Source: Pseudomonadota bacterium
GTDB taxonomy: Bacteria > Pseudomonadota > Alphaproteobacteria > Acetobacterales > Acetobacteraceae
Direction of reading: 5' to 3'
Assembly: GCA_019351895.1 (NCBI GenBank)
Contig: JABBOH010000004.1
Location: forward strand, 96,387-160,386
Length of the DNA stretch: 64,000 bases
The translations under genes were made by a program, and so were the position numbers. The number at the start of each line of letters is the position of its first letter. The stretch's first letter is position 1. Below are positions 30,574-40,183 of the stretch, one piece after another. The notes beneath the pieces were generated by a model. That model ran no database searches and was not told the origin of the DNA. It saw only the letters and a program-made list of their open reading frames with translations.

Positions 30574-30988
30574 CTCTGTCCCTCCGGATGTATCGGCCGG
30601 AACCGCGGCTCCGGACGTCCGGACGCGGTCAGGCACAGCCGGGAAGATGCCGTCCCCCCGGCAGGGAGCGCGCAAAAGCGCAGATCCCGGTGGATTCCGC
30701 AAGGCAAAGCTGGTCTGCAACGGGTCGATGAGCCATGCGGCCGCGGCTGCGCGCTCTCGGGTGGCGATGCTTGCGTTCGCCCAGCCTCCCGGCGTAAGCC
30801 TGCCCGTCGTCGCGTTACATGCTGACACGTTTGATTGATCCCGCCTGCCGCTGTCGCGTCGGGGCCGTCACGCCAAAATTGGACGCTGATGCACGAAGCT
30901 CCCGCAGTACCGGCTTGCCGTCGCGCTCCCGGGTCGGACAATGATCCGCGGCTCCTGGCCGGCGACGGCCGATAGAAACACGTCCCGG
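30574..30988. other. Intergenic region between divergent rpsF and kup
   Basis: These 415 bases must hold the promoters of the rpsF operon (minus) and kup (plus). I could not pick out convincing -35/-10 boxes. Open frames here show no recognisable protein. Confidence 0.5.
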
Positions 30989-32896
30989 ATGAACAGCACC
31001 ACGACCGCAGACACCGCCGCACCCGTCCACACCACCCGGAACGCAGTCACCCTTTCGCTGCTGCTGGGCGTTCTCGGCGTCGTCTATGGCGATATCGGCA
31101 CCAGCCCGCTGTATGCGCTGAGCACCTGCCTGACCTTCTTCGGCCGGGCCGGCATGACGGAGGGCACGGTCCTCGGCATCCTCTCCATGATCTTCTGGTC
31201 GCTCATCATCGTCGTGACCGTCAAATACGTCACCTTCGTCATGCGGGCCGACAATAACGGCGAGGGCGGCATTCTCACCATGATGGTGCTCGCCCAGAAG
31301 GTGTGCCGAAGGCCCCAGGTCGCGGCGGCTGTCACGCTGGTCGCGATCATCGGTGCCTGCCTGTTTTTCGGTGACGGCATGATCACCCCGGCGATCTCGG
31401 TGCTGTCGGCGGTCGAGGGTCTGGAAGTCACCTCGCCCTTCCTCAAGCCCGCCGTGCTGCCGATCTCGGTGATCGTCATCGCGCTGCTGTTCGCCTCCCA
31501 GTATCGCGGCACCGCCCTCATCGGTAAGGTCTTCGGGCCGATCATGGCGCTTTGGTTCCTCGCGATCGGGGCGCTCGGCGTCGTCCAGATCGCGCAGTAT
31601 CCCCGCGTGCTGATCGCCGTTTCGCCAAGCTACGTGGTGCTCTTTGCGGTCCATCATGGGCTCGCGACCTTCATCACGCTCGGCTCGGTCGTGCTCGCGG
31701 TCACCGGCGCCGAGGCGCTCTACGCCGATATGGGCCATTTCGGCCGCAAACCGATCCAGCGGTCCTGGACCTTCTTCGTGCTGCCCGCGCTCGCCCTCAA
31801 CTACTTCGGGCAGGGCGCGCTGGTCCTGCAGAACCCCGATACTCTCGACAATCCCTTCTTCCTGCTCTGCCCGCTCTGGCTGCGCCTGCCGATGGTGTTT
31901 CTGGCGACCGCCGCGACCGTGATCGCGAGCCAGGCGATGATCTCGGGCGCCTATTCGGTCGCGCGCCAATGCGTGCAGCTCGGCTTCATCCCGCGCATGA
32001 TCGTGCGGCACACGAGCGAGACCGAGGAAGGTCAGATCTACCTGCCGCAGATCAACACAATGCTGCTGGTCGGCGTGCTCATCCTGGTGCTGTCCTTCAA
32101 AACGAGCGCGTCGCTCGCCTCGGCCTACGGCGTGGCGGTGACCGGCACCTTCACCTGCACGACGCTGCTGGCCGCACTCGTTTTCCGGCGGCAGTTCAAG
32201 TGGTCGCGCGGACTGACCGCCGGGGTCTTCGGGCTGTTTCTGGTGGTCGATCTCTCCTTCTTCATCTCCAACCTGCTCAAGGTGCCGGACGGCGGATGGG
32301 TGCCGATCGCGGTCGGCCTCCTGCTGATGGCGGTCATGACCTCCTGGAAGCGCGGCCGCGAACTCATGCTCCAGCGCTGGAAGCAGGATAGCCTGCCGCT
32401 GAACTCCTTCCTCGCGCGGCTGCCCGCCTCGCGTATCATCCGCGTGCCGGGGACCGCCGTTTTCCTCACCGGCAACGGCGCCTACGTGCCGAACGCGCTG
32501 CTCCACAACCTCAAGCACAACAAGGTGCTGCACGAGCGGGTCTTCCTCGTCACGGTGCAGACGGCGGACGTGCCGGAGGTGGCACCCGGCGAGCGCGTCG
32601 AGGTCGAGGAGCTGGCGCCGCAGGTCAACCGCGTGACGGTGAAATACGGCTTCAAGGAAAGCCCCAACATCCCCCGCGCGCTCGAGGAGATGCGGCTCAT
32701 GGGCGTCCCCTTCGAGCCCATGCAGACGAGCTACTTCCTCGGCCGCGAGGTGATCGTGCCTGCCCTCGTGCCGAAGCTTCCCTTCTGGCGTCTGTGGCTG
32801 TTCCTGGTGCTGTCGCGCAACGCCGTTCCCGCGACCGAATTCTTCCGCATCCCGAGCGACCGCGTGGTCGAACTCGGCGTCCGCATCGCGATCTGA
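30989..32896 (+). CDS. kup: Kup-family potassium uptake protein
   Basis: This is a low-affinity K+:H+ symporter in the inner membrane. About twelve transmembrane segments are followed by a cytoplasmic C-terminal domain. Family sequences include [77 protein letters not shown] and [13 protein letters not shown] near the end. The product is 635 residues from the ATG at 30989 ([14 protein letters not shown]); an ATG at 30941 would add 16 residues. Neither start has a strong ribosome-binding site. It is convergent with yejF, with 10 bases between stops. Confidence 0.94.
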   Translation: MNSTTTADTAAPVHTTRNAVTLSLLLGVLGVVYGDIGTSPLYALSTCLTFFGRAGMTEGTVLGILSMIFWSLIIVVTVKYVTFVMRADNNGEGGILTMMVLAQKVCRRPQVAAAVTLVAIIGACLFFGDGMITPAISVLSAVEGLEVTSPFLKPAVLPISVIVIALLFASQYRGTALIGKVFGPIMALWFLAIGALGVVQIAQYPRVLIAVSPSYVVLFAVHHGLATFITLGSVVLAVTGAEALYADMGHFGRKPIQRSWTFFVLPALALNYFGQGALVLQNPDTLDNPFFLLCPLWLRLPMVFLATAATVIASQAMISGAYSVARQCVQLGFIPRMIVRHTSETEEGQIYLPQINTMLLVGVLILVLSFKTSASLASAYGVAVTGTFTCTTLLAALVFRRQFKWSRGLTAGVFGLFLVVDLSFFISNLLKVPDGGWVPIAVGLLLMAVMTSWKRGRELMLQRWKQDSLPLNSFLARLPASRIIRVPGTAVFLTGNGAYVPNALLHNLKHNKVLHERVFLVTVQTADVPEVAPGERVEVEELAPQVNRVTVKYGFKESPNIPRALEEMRLMGVPFEPMQTSYFLGREVIVPALVPKLPFWRLWLFLVLSRNAVPATEFFRIPSDRVVELGVRIAI

Positions 32897-32906
32897 GACC
32901 GGCCGT

Positions 32907-34541
32907 TCAGTCCACGAGTTCGGGCGCCTCGGGCTCGTCGAAGGCCGTCGTCAGCGCGCGTCCCTCGAAGGCCGCCGCGATCAGCGCCCGCGTGTAATCC
33001 TGCTGCGGAGCGGCGAAGATCTGCTCGGCCGGCCCCTGTTCCACCACGCGTCCCCGGCGCAGCACGACGATGCGATGGGCGAGCGCGCGCACGATGCGCA
33101 GGTCGTGGCTGATGAACAGATAGGCGAGCCCGTGATCCGCCTGCAGCCGCCGCAGCAGATCGACGATCTGCGTCTGCACCGAACGGTCGAGTGCGCTCGT
33201 CGGCTCATCCAGCACGACGAAGCGCGGCTCCAGCACCATCGCCCGGGCGATCGCCACGCGCTGCCGCTGGCCGCCGCTGAACTCGTGCGGGTAGCGCTCC
33301 AGCGCGTTCCGCGCCAGCCCGACCTCGTCGAGCGCCGCCACCACGCGGGCAAGCCGGTCTCCCCGCGAGAGGTGGCGGAAATGCACGCGCAGCCCCTCGG
33401 CGATGATCTCCTCCACCGTCATGCGTGGCGACAGGCTGCCGTAGGGGTCCTGGAAGACGATCTGCATGCCGGCCCTGAGCGCGCGCAGGCGGCGCTCGGT
33501 CATCCGGGCGATATCCTGGCCCTGGAAGCGGATCTCGCCCGTCGCGTGCTCCAGCCCCAGCATCGCGAAGCCCATGCTGGTCTTGCCCGACCCGCTCTCG
33601 CCGACAAGTCCGACCGTCTCGCCCTCCCGCACCGTCACCGAGACGCCGTCGACGGCCGCGACGTGACCGACGGCGCGGCGCATCACCCCGCGGCGGATGG
33701 CGAAGCGGACACTGAGATTGTCGGCGGCGATCACCGGCCCCGCACCGGCCCGCACCGGCGCGGGGCCGCCCTTGGGCTCGGAGGCCAGCAGCATGCGCGT
33801 ATAGGGATGCGCGGGGCGCGCGAAGATGTCCTCCGCCGCCCCGGTCTCCACGATGCGCCCGGCCTTCATCACCGCCACCCGGTCGGCATGCTGGCGCACG
33901 ACGCCGAGGTCATGGGTGATGAGCAGCAGACCGAGGCCGCGCGCCGTTTTCTGCGCGTCGAGCAAGGCGAGAATCTGGGCCTCGATAGTCACGTCGAGCG
34001 CCGTCGTCGGCTCGTCCGCGATCAGCAGCGGCGGGTCGTTCGCAAGCGCCATCGCGATCATGACGCGCTGGCGCTGCCCGCCCGAGAGCTGGTGCGGGAA
34101 GGCGTCCAGGCGGTGCTGGGCATCGGGGAAGCCCGCCTGTTCCAGCAAGGCGACCGCCCGCCCGCGCAAGGCCTCCCGGCTCATTCCCGCCTTCGTGTGC
34201 AGGCGCACCGCCTCCGCCACCTGCCGGCCGATGCGGTGCAGCGGGTTGAGGCTCGTCATCGGCTCCTGGAAGATCATGCCCGCCTTGCCGCCCCGCACGC
34301 GGCGCAGTTCGGCGTCCCGCATCGACATCACGTCCTCGCCGTCGATCTCGATGCGCTTGGCGGTCAGGGTGGCGTCGGGCGACAGCAGACGCAGCAGCGC
34401 GAGCGCGACGGTCGACTTGCCCGAGCCGCTTTCGCCCACGATCGCCAGCGTCTCCCCCCGCGCGAGGGTGAACGCCACGTCCTGCACGACGGCGCGCCCC
34501 CCGAAGGAGACGGTCAGCCCTTCTACGGCGATCAGGCTCAT
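32907..34541 (-). CDS. yejF: Peptide ABC transporter, duplicated ATP-binding protein
   Basis: The 544-residue protein holds two ABC ATPase domains in one chain. The first Walker A is GESGSGKSTVALALL and the second GESGSGKTSMGFAML. ABC signatures are LSGGQRQRVMIAMAL and FSGGQRQRVAIARAM, with Walker B LLIADEPTTALD and FVVLDEPTSALD. This fused form is YejF, which powers the YejABEF importer for oligopeptides and, in E. coli, microcin C. Its ATG overlaps the yejE stop (ATGA). It is the last gene of the operon. Confidence 0.93.
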   Translation of the reverse strand: MSLIAVEGLTVSFGGRAVVQDVAFTLARGETLAIVGESGSGKSTVALALLRLLSPDATLTAKRIEIDGEDVMSMRDAELRRVRGGKAGMIFQEPMTSLNPLHRIGRQVAEAVRLHTKAGMSREALRGRAVALLEQAGFPDAQHRLDAFPHQLSGGQRQRVMIAMALANDPPLLIADEPTTALDVTIEAQILALLDAQKTARGLGLLLITHDLGVVRQHADRVAVMKAGRIVETGAAEDIFARPAHPYTRMLLASEPKGGPAPVRAGAGPVIAADNLSVRFAIRRGVMRRAVGHVAAVDGVSVTVREGETVGLVGESGSGKTSMGFAMLGLEHATGEIRFQGQDIARMTERRLRALRAGMQIVFQDPYGSLSPRMTVEEIIAEGLRVHFRHLSRGDRLARVVAALDEVGLARNALERYPHEFSGGQRQRVAIARAMVLEPRFVVLDEPTSALDRSVQTQIVDLLRRLQADHGLAYLFISHDLRIVRALAHRIVVLRRGRVVEQGPAEQIFAAPQQDYTRALIAAAFEGRALTTAFDEPEAPELVD

Positions 34542-35596
34542 CGGAACCCCGTCTTGCGTGGGTTGAAGGCGTCGCGCACCGCCTCGCCGATGAAGATCAG
34601 CAGGATGAGCAGTCCGCCGAGCACGACGAAGGCCGTGATGGCGAGCCAGGGGGCCTGCAGATTGTCCCGCCCCTGGGAGACGAGTTCGCCGAGCGAGGGC
34701 GAGCCGGGCGGCAGGCCGAAGCCGAGGAAGTCGAGGCTGGCCAGGATGGTGACCGAGCCCGAGAGCGTGAACGGCAGGAAGGTCATCGTCGCCACCATCG
34801 CGTTGGGCAGGATGTGGCGGCGCATGACCGCGACGTCGGACACGCCGAGCGCCTTGGCGGCGCGCACATAGTCGAGCGTGCGGCCGCGCAGGAACTCCGC
34901 CCGCACGACGCCCGTGAGGTTGATCCAGTTGAACAGCAGCAGGAACAGCAGCAGCACCCAGAAGGACGGCGCGATGATCGAGGAGAGGATGATGAGCATG
35001 AAGAGATCCGGCAAGCCCGACCAGATCTCGATGAAGCGCTGGAACAGCAGGTCCGTCAGCCCGCCGTAATAGCCCTGCACGGCGCCCGCCAGGATGCCGA
35101 TGACGGAGGCGAGCGAGGTGAGGGTGAAGCCGAACAGCACCGAGATGCGGAAGCCGTAGATGACGCGGGCCAGCACGTCCCGCCCCTGATCGTCCGTCCC
35201 GAGCCAGTTGCGCCAGCTTGGCGGAGAGGGCGCGGGCCGGTTCAGATTCTCGACCGTCGTGTCGTAGCTGAAGGGGATCAGCGGCCAGATCATCCAGCCA
35301 TGGGCGCGGATGGCCGCTTGCACGCTGGGATCGGCGTAGTCTGCCTCGGTCGGCATGAAGTCCGGCCCGAAACGATCCTCGCTGTAGTCGTGCAGGATGG
35401 GGAACAGGAAGTGGCCGTCGAAGCGGATCACCAGCGGACGGTCGTTCGCGACCACGCCCGCGAAGAGGCTGATGCCGAAAAGGACGAGAAACACCCAGAG
35501 CGCGTAGAAGCCGCGGCGATGGGCGCGGAAGGCCGCGAGCCGCCTGCGGTTGAGCGGCGATATCCAGGATCGCCGCGGGATGGTGTCAGCGCTCAC
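34538..35596 (-). CDS. yejE: Peptide ABC transporter permease
   Basis: The 352-residue inner-membrane permease has an N-terminal helix (FYALWVFLVLFGISLFAGVVA). A YejE-specific periplasmic insert follows (RFDGHFLFPILHDYSEDRFGPDFMPTEADYADP), then the binding-protein-dependent transport domain. NWLGTDDQGRDVLARVIYGFRIS and the coupling loop EFLRGRTLDYVRAAKALGVSD are typical. It sits between yejB (6 bases) and yejF (4-base overlap). Confidence 0.93.
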   Translation of the reverse strand: MSADTIPRRSWISPLNRRRLAAFRAHRRGFYALWVFLVLFGISLFAGVVANDRPLVIRFDGHFLFPILHDYSEDRFGPDFMPTEADYADPSVQAAIRAHGWMIWPLIPFSYDTTVENLNRPAPSPPSWRNWLGTDDQGRDVLARVIYGFRISVLFGFTLTSLASVIGILAGAVQGYYGGLTDLLFQRFIEIWSGLPDLFMLIILSSIIAPSFWVLLLFLLLFNWINLTGVVRAEFLRGRTLDYVRAAKALGVSDVAVMRRHILPNAMVATMTFLPFTLSGSVTILASLDFLGFGLPPGSPSLGELVSQGRDNLQAPWLAITAFVVLGGLLILLIFIGEAVRDAFNPRKTGFR

Positions 35597-35602
35597 GCCG
35601 CT

Positions 35603-36676
35603 CTATCGCCGCGCGCTGAAGTCGATGCGCGGATCGACAACCGTGTAGAGGATGTCGCCCACGATCTGCATGATGAGGCCGAGCAGCGAAAAGACATAGA
35701 GCGTGCCGAACATCACCGGGTAATCGCGTTGCAGGGCCGCCTGATAGCCCAGCTGCCCCATGCCGTTGAGCGAGAAGATGATCTCGATCAGCAGGGCCGA
35801 GGTAAAGAGGATGCTGATGAAGGCGGCCGGGAAACCCGCGACGATCAGCAGCATCGCGTTGCGGAAGACATGGCCGTAGAGCACGCGCTGGTTGCTGGCG
35901 CCTTTGGCGCGCGCCGTCAGCACGTATTGCTTGCCGATCTCCTCGAGGAAGCAGTTCTTCGTCAGCATGGTGAGGCTCGCGAAGCCGCCGACGACCATGG
36001 CGGTGGTCGGCAGCACCATGTGCCAGAGGTAGTCGAGCACGCGGTCAGGCCAGGGCCAGGAGGCCGAGCCGATGGTCGTCAATCCACGGAGCGGGAACCA
36101 CTGCACGAAGGTCCCTCCGGCGAACAGCACGATGAGCATGATGGCGAAGAGGAAGCCCGGGATCGCGTAGCCGATGAGCACGACGAGGCTGCTGACGAGG
36201 TCGAAGCGCGTGCCGTCCCGCGTCGCCTTGGCGATGCCGAGCGGGATCGACACCATGTAGATGAGCAGCGTCGACCACAGGCCGAGCGAGACGCTGACCG
36301 GCACACGCTGGATGATGAGGCTCCAGACCGACTGGCCGAGGAAGAAGCTGCGGCCGAGGTTGAGGGTCAGATAGCCCTTGAGCATCAGCCAGAAGCGCGT
36401 CAGCGGCGGCTTGTCGAAGCCGAACATGTGCCGCATCTCGGCGATCACATGCGGATCGACGCCCTGCGCGCCGCGATAGAGGCTGGCCGAGGGCATGGAC
36501 ACCTCGCCCGCGCCGCTGCCGCCGAGGCCCATGCTGCCGGCATGGCCCTTGAGCTGGGCGATCTCCTGTTCCACGGGCCCGCCGGGTGCGAACTGCACCA
36601 CGACGAAGTTGATGGCGATGATGCCGAACAGGGTCGGGATGATCAGCAGCAGCCGGCGCAGGAGGTAGGCGCCCAA
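35603..36676 (-). CDS. yejB: Peptide ABC transporter permease
   Basis: The 357-residue inner-membrane permease starts [37 protein letters not shown], the standard start of DppB/YejB-type proteins. A large periplasmic loop rich in Gly and Ser follows, then the transport domain with the coupling motif [22 protein letters not shown]. It forms the membrane pore with YejE. The gene lies 32 bases after yejA and 6 before yejE. Confidence 0.93.
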   Translation of the reverse strand: MGAYLLRRLLLIIPTLFGIIAINFVVVQFAPGGPVEQEIAQLKGHAGSMGLGGSGAGEVSMPSASLYRGAQGVDPHVIAEMRHMFGFDKPPLTRFWLMLKGYLTLNLGRSFFLGQSVWSLIIQRVPVSVSLGLWSTLLIYMVSIPLGIAKATRDGTRFDLVSSLVVLIGYAIPGFLFAIMLIVLFAGGTFVQWFPLRGLTTIGSASWPWPDRVLDYLWHMVLPTTAMVVGGFASLTMLTKNCFLEEIGKQYVLTARAKGASNQRVLYGHVFRNAMLLIVAGFPAAFISILFTSALLIEIIFSLNGMGQLGYQAALQRDYPVMFGTLYVFSLLGLIMQIVGDILYTVVDPRIDFSARR

Positions 36677-36708
36677 GCTAGCGGCTCATGCTGCGAGCGG
36701 CGGCGGGA

Positions 36709-38547
36709 TCAGACCTCATTCGAATGATGCCGCTGCTCGTCGGTGGCGCGCGCCAGCGTCTCGTCGATCCACCAGGTGTCGATGTCGAAGCCGGCCCGCA
36801 TCGGCACCTTCGGGTAGCCGAAGACGTTCCAGAAGGCGAGGCGGTAGGCGCCCAGATGCCATTGCGGCACCACGTACCAGCCCCAGAGCAGGACGCGGTC
36901 GAGCGCGTGGGTCGCGGCCAGAAGCTCGGCCATGTCCGACGCATTGATGACCTTGTCGACCAGGGCATCGACCACCGGGCTCGCGACGCCGGTGAGGTTG
37001 TTGCTGCCGGTGAGCTTGGCCGCCGCCGAGCCCCAGTAGTCCCGCTGCTCGTCTCCAGGCACGTCCGATTCCGGGAACAGCACCACCGTCATGTCGAAGT
37101 CGAAGTTGTCCATCCTCTGCTGGTATTCGGACGGGTCGGTGACCCGGACCGAGACATCGACGCCGAGACGCTTGAGGTCCTGGGCGTAGGGCAGCGTCAC
37201 CCGCTCGAAGCTCGGGTCGTTCAGCAGGATTTCGAACTTCAGCGGCTCGCCGGCCGCGTTTTTCATCTGCCGGTTCTGCACGGTCCAGCCGGCCTGCTCC
37301 AGCATGTGCAGGGCCGCGATCAGCGCCGGACGGTTGTTGCCCGAGCCGTCATTCACCGGCAGGGTGAAGGGCTTGGTGAACAGCTCCGGCGGCAGCTCTG
37401 CCCGGAAGGGTTCGAGCAGCGCCAGCTCGGCGCCCGAGGGCGTGCCGGAACAGGCGAGCGGGCTGTTGCTGAAGTAGCTCAGCGTGCGCTGGTAGCTGCC
37501 GTAGAACAGCACCTTGTTGGCCCATTGGAAGTCGTAGGCCCAGGCCATGGCCTGACGGACCCGCGGGTCCTTGAACACGGCGCGGCGGGTGTTCATGCCG
37601 AAGCCCTGCATGCCCGTGGGCAAGCTGTCGGCGAAGATCTGCTTGTCGACCAGCCCCTTCTTCACCGCCGGGAAGTCGTAGCCGGTCGCCCAGTTCTTCG
37701 CGATGTTCTCGTTGCGGAAGTCGATGTCGCCGGCCTTGAAGGCCTGGAACGCGACCGCCGGGTCGCCGAAATACTCGTACGTTATGCGGTCGAAATTATA
37801 GAAGCCCCGGCAGACCGGCAGGTCGGCGCCCCAGTAGTCGGCGCGCCGGCTGTAGGACACCGAGCGGTTCAGCGCCGAAGCCTCGACCTTGTACGGCCCG
37901 GAGCCGAGCGGCGCGTCGATCAGCGGGGCGGTGAAGTCCCGCCCTTTCCACCAAGCCTGCGGCATTACGGTGAGCGCGCCGAGGATCAGCGGCATCTCCC
38001 GCGGCGCGCCGGCGCGGAGATGGAACACGACCTGCCGGTCGCCCCGCGCTTCGGCCGACGACACCGCCGCATAATACTGCTGATAGAAAGGCTGGCCCTT
38101 GGTGCAGAGGGTCTGGAAGGTCCAGACCACGTCGCTCGCCAGCACGGGCGAGCCGTCGGAGAACTTCGCGTGGCCACGGAGGGTGAAGGTCACGCTGCGG
38201 TTGTCGGGCGCGAGCGCCACGGATTCGGCCAGCAGCCCATAGGCGACCGCCGCCTCATCGTCGGACTGCCGCATCAGCGTGTCCCAGATGTAGTTGGCGC
38301 CGGCGGCGGGCGTGCCGCGAATGATGAAGGGGTTGAAGCTGTCGAAGCCGCCGATCTCGCTGAAGGTCACGGCGCCGCCCTTGGGCGCGTTCAGATTGAC
38401 ATAGGGGAAGGACTGGAAGCCCGGGGGCAAGGCGGGCGGCGCGATGACGCCGACGCCATAGCCGCCCTTCGCGACCGCCTGAGCCCGGGCGAGCCATGGC
38501 GCGGTCAGCAGCCCGGCGGTCGTGCCGAGGAAGATCCGTCGCTTCAT
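36709..38547 (-). CDS. yejA: Peptide ABC transporter substrate-binding protein
   Basis: The 612-residue periplasmic binding protein of the family 5 type has an N-terminal MKRRIFLGTTAGLLTAPWLARAQA. The Arg-Arg pair followed by a hydrophobic stretch suggests Tat export, or Sec as an alternative. The mature part contains YVNLNAPKGGAVTFSEIGGFDSFNPF and later DYWGADLPVCRGFYNFDRITYEY, conserved in YejA. The ATG at 38547 is preferred over one at 38628 because the signal peptide starts there and AAGGGAG precedes it. It is the first gene of yejABEF, 102 bases after hisN on the same strand. Confidence 0.92.
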   Translation of the reverse strand: MKRRIFLGTTAGLLTAPWLARAQAVAKGGYGVGVIAPPALPPGFQSFPYVNLNAPKGGAVTFSEIGGFDSFNPFIIRGTPAAGANYIWDTLMRQSDDEAAVAYGLLAESVALAPDNRSVTFTLRGHAKFSDGSPVLASDVVWTFQTLCTKGQPFYQQYYAAVSSAEARGDRQVVFHLRAGAPREMPLILGALTVMPQAWWKGRDFTAPLIDAPLGSGPYKVEASALNRSVSYSRRADYWGADLPVCRGFYNFDRITYEYFGDPAVAFQAFKAGDIDFRNENIAKNWATGYDFPAVKKGLVDKQIFADSLPTGMQGFGMNTRRAVFKDPRVRQAMAWAYDFQWANKVLFYGSYQRTLSYFSNSPLACSGTPSGAELALLEPFRAELPPELFTKPFTLPVNDGSGNNRPALIAALHMLEQAGWTVQNRQMKNAAGEPLKFEILLNDPSFERVTLPYAQDLKRLGVDVSVRVTDPSEYQQRMDNFDFDMTVVLFPESDVPGDEQRDYWGSAAAKLTGSNNLTGVASPVVDALVDKVINASDMAELLAATHALDRVLLWGWYVVPQWHLGAYRLAFWNVFGYPKVPMRAGFDIDTWWIDETLARATDEQRHHSNEV

Positions 38548-38615
38548 CCATGCTCCCTTGCCGTTTTCCACGTTGACAGCGGGCGCATTAATGGAGGTTT
38601 CCGGCTTCGACCGAA

Positions 38616-38667
38616 AGCCCCCTGACATGGCCGGGGGCTGACGGATTTGTCAGCCCAAAAGGCTGAC
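38616..38667 (-). promoter_or_regulatory. Four-segment alternative hairpins (attenuator-like) between hisN and yejA
   Basis: On the minus-strand RNA the segments are: 1 GTCAGCC (38667-38661), 2 GGGCTGAC (38656-38649), 3 GTCAGCCCCC (38642-38633) and 4 GGGGGCT (38622-38616). Segments 1:2 pair over 7 bp, 2:3 over 8 bp and 3:4 over 7 bp. The last is followed by TTCGG, so it is a weak terminator at best. The hisN stop codon lies inside segment 2. Pairings 1:2 and 3:4 exclude 2:3. Confidence 0.5.
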
Positions 38668-39444
38668 GGCCTTGGGCAGAAGGCGTCCGTCGCCGAGCGC
38701 GAGGACATCGCCCGAGCCGCCGAGCCGCAGCGGCTGACCCGCCCAATCCGTCACGCTGCCCCCGGCGCCCGCGATCACCGGCACGAGCGCCGCCCAGTCC
38801 CAGGGCTTGAGTCCGGCCTCGGCGATCACGTCGATCTGTCCCAGCGCCAGCAGGCCGAAACCGTAGCAGTCGCCGCCCCAGCTCGCGCGGCGGACCGCTC
38901 CGCGCAGCCGGTCGAAGGCCGGGCGGGTTGTCTCGTCGAATATCTCAGGGCTGGTGCAGGAGAGCTCGGCATCGCCCAGACGGGCGCAGGGGCGGCACCC
39001 CGCCGCACCGCCGAGCGGCCCGGTAAAGACGGTCGGTCGGCCGGTGACGCCGACCCAACGCTCCCGCGTGATCGGCTGGTCGATGATGCCGATCAGCGGC
39101 GTCTCGTGCTCGATCAGCGCGATCAGCGTGCCGAAGGTGGTGCGGCCGGTGATGAAGGCGCGGGTGCCGTCGATCGGGTCCAGCACCCAGCGCAGGCCGC
39201 CGCCCACGGTCTCCGAGGCCGGGCCGGTCTCGCCGAACTCCTCGCCGATGATGCCATGGCCGGGGCAGCGGGCAGCCAGCACCGCCCGCATCGCCTGCTC
39301 GGCCGCACGGTCGGCGAGCGTCACCGGGCTGTCGTCGGCCTTGTCGTCGGCGGTCAGCCCCATCCGGAAATAAGGCCGCACCGCCTCGGCCGCCGCATCC
39401 GCCGCGGCGAGCGCGACCTCAAGGTAGTCGCTGGTGGCGCTCAT
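38650..39444 (-). CDS. hisN: Histidinol-phosphatase, inositol-monophosphatase family
   Basis: The 264-residue Mg-dependent phosphatase has the metal-binding boxes GIIGEEFGE, WVLDPIDGTRAFITG and WDWAALVPVIAGAGG of the inositol monophosphatase superfamily. The sequence FGTLIALIEHETPLIGIIDQPITRERWVG is the type I associate with HisN, which removes phosphate from histidinol phosphate in histidine synthesis. Other IMPase-family substrates cannot be excluded. The ATG at 39444 has GGGAGG upstream. It lies 25 bases after the cytochrome gene. Confidence 0.78.
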   Translation of the reverse strand: MSATSDYLEVALAAADAAAEAVRPYFRMGLTADDKADDSPVTLADRAAEQAMRAVLAARCPGHGIIGEEFGETGPASETVGGGLRWVLDPIDGTRAFITGRTTFGTLIALIEHETPLIGIIDQPITRERWVGVTGRPTVFTGPLGGAAGCRPCARLGDAELSCTSPEIFDETTRPAFDRLRGAVRRASWGGDCYGFGLLALGQIDVIAEAGLKPWDWAALVPVIAGAGGSVTDWAGQPLRLGGSGDVLALGDGRLLPKAVSLLG

Positions 39445-39469
39445 GATCGGGGTCCCTCCCGGGCTTGTC

Positions 39470-40000
39470 TCAGGGTTTTGCGGTCGAAGCGGGCAGCGGC
39501 GCCGGGTGGTCCGCCAAGGTGCGCAGATAGGCGATGACATCGGCGCGGCTGCGGATGCCGGCCATACCCGGATAGGACATGAGCGTGCCCGGCGCCACGG
39601 CCTGCGGGTCGAGCAGCCAGCGGTCGAGCCGCTCATAGGTCCAGCGGCCGCCGACCTTCCTCAGCGCGACGGAATAGGGGTAGTCGGAGGCACCCGCGAC
39701 ACGGGCGCCGACGACGCCGTAAAGGTCTGGACCCACGACCGCGCCGCCCTCCGGCGTGAAGCTGTGACAGGCGCCGCATTGCTGGCCCGCGAGCATCTGC
39801 CCCTGCGCCACGTCGGCATGGGCAATCAGCGACAGGAGGCCGGGAGAGGCAGCAGCGGATGCGGGCCGGGCGACGGCCGCGTCCGGCTTCAATGGCATCG
39901 CGGGGCGGACCAGCAACTCCACGGTCAGGCCCGCGACCATAACCACCAACCCGGCCAGCAGTGTCGCGGCGAAAGCCTTGTTGCCTGCCGGACCTGCCAT
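39470..40000 (-). CDS. Membrane-anchored cytochrome c
   Basis: The 176-residue protein has an uncleaved N-terminal anchor (FAATLLAGLVVMVAGLTVELLV) and an Ala/Pro linker. A class I cytochrome c domain follows, with heme motif CGACHSF, GAVVGPDLYGVVGARV and the distal methionine in GTLMSYPGM. It resembles the CycM/cytochrome c552 electron carriers of alphaproteobacteria. The ATG at 40000 places the anchor at the start; an upstream ATG at 40111 would add 37 unrelated residues. Confidence 0.87.
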   Translation of the reverse strand: MAGPAGNKAFAATLLAGLVVMVAGLTVELLVRPAMPLKPDAAVARPASAAASPGLLSLIAHADVAQGQMLAGQQCGACHSFTPEGGAVVGPDLYGVVGARVAGASDYPYSVALRKVGGRWTYERLDRWLLDPQAVAPGTLMSYPGMAGIRSRADVIAYLRTLADHPAPLPASTAKP

Positions 40001-40011
40001 GCACCGACCCC

Positions 40012-40052
40012 AGATGTCGGTCCCGGATGTCGGTCCCGGAATGTCGGGCCCG
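40012..40052. repeat. Three imperfect 13-bp repeats upstream of the cytochrome c gene
   Basis: Copies of GATGTCGGTCCCG-like sequence occur at about 40012-40024, 40025-40037 and 40038-40052. They start 12 bases before the cytochrome ATG. They might be an operator or just a local expansion. Confidence 0.5.
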
Positions 40053-40183
40053 ACGAGGCCGTTGACCGCCGCGCCACAAGCGCGGAACGCGCCGGAACTT
40101 GCCTGCACCATAGGGAATGGCTACCCCTGCATCAACCCGCCGTGATGGCGGCCGAGCTGCGACCGGCTTGCCATGAGAGCGAC

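Noticed and set aside
34814..38625. Two plus-strand open frames of over 600 codons opposite yejB, yejE and yejA
   Set aside because: Charged low-complexity translations without motifs; the yejABEF genes on the other strand are clear.
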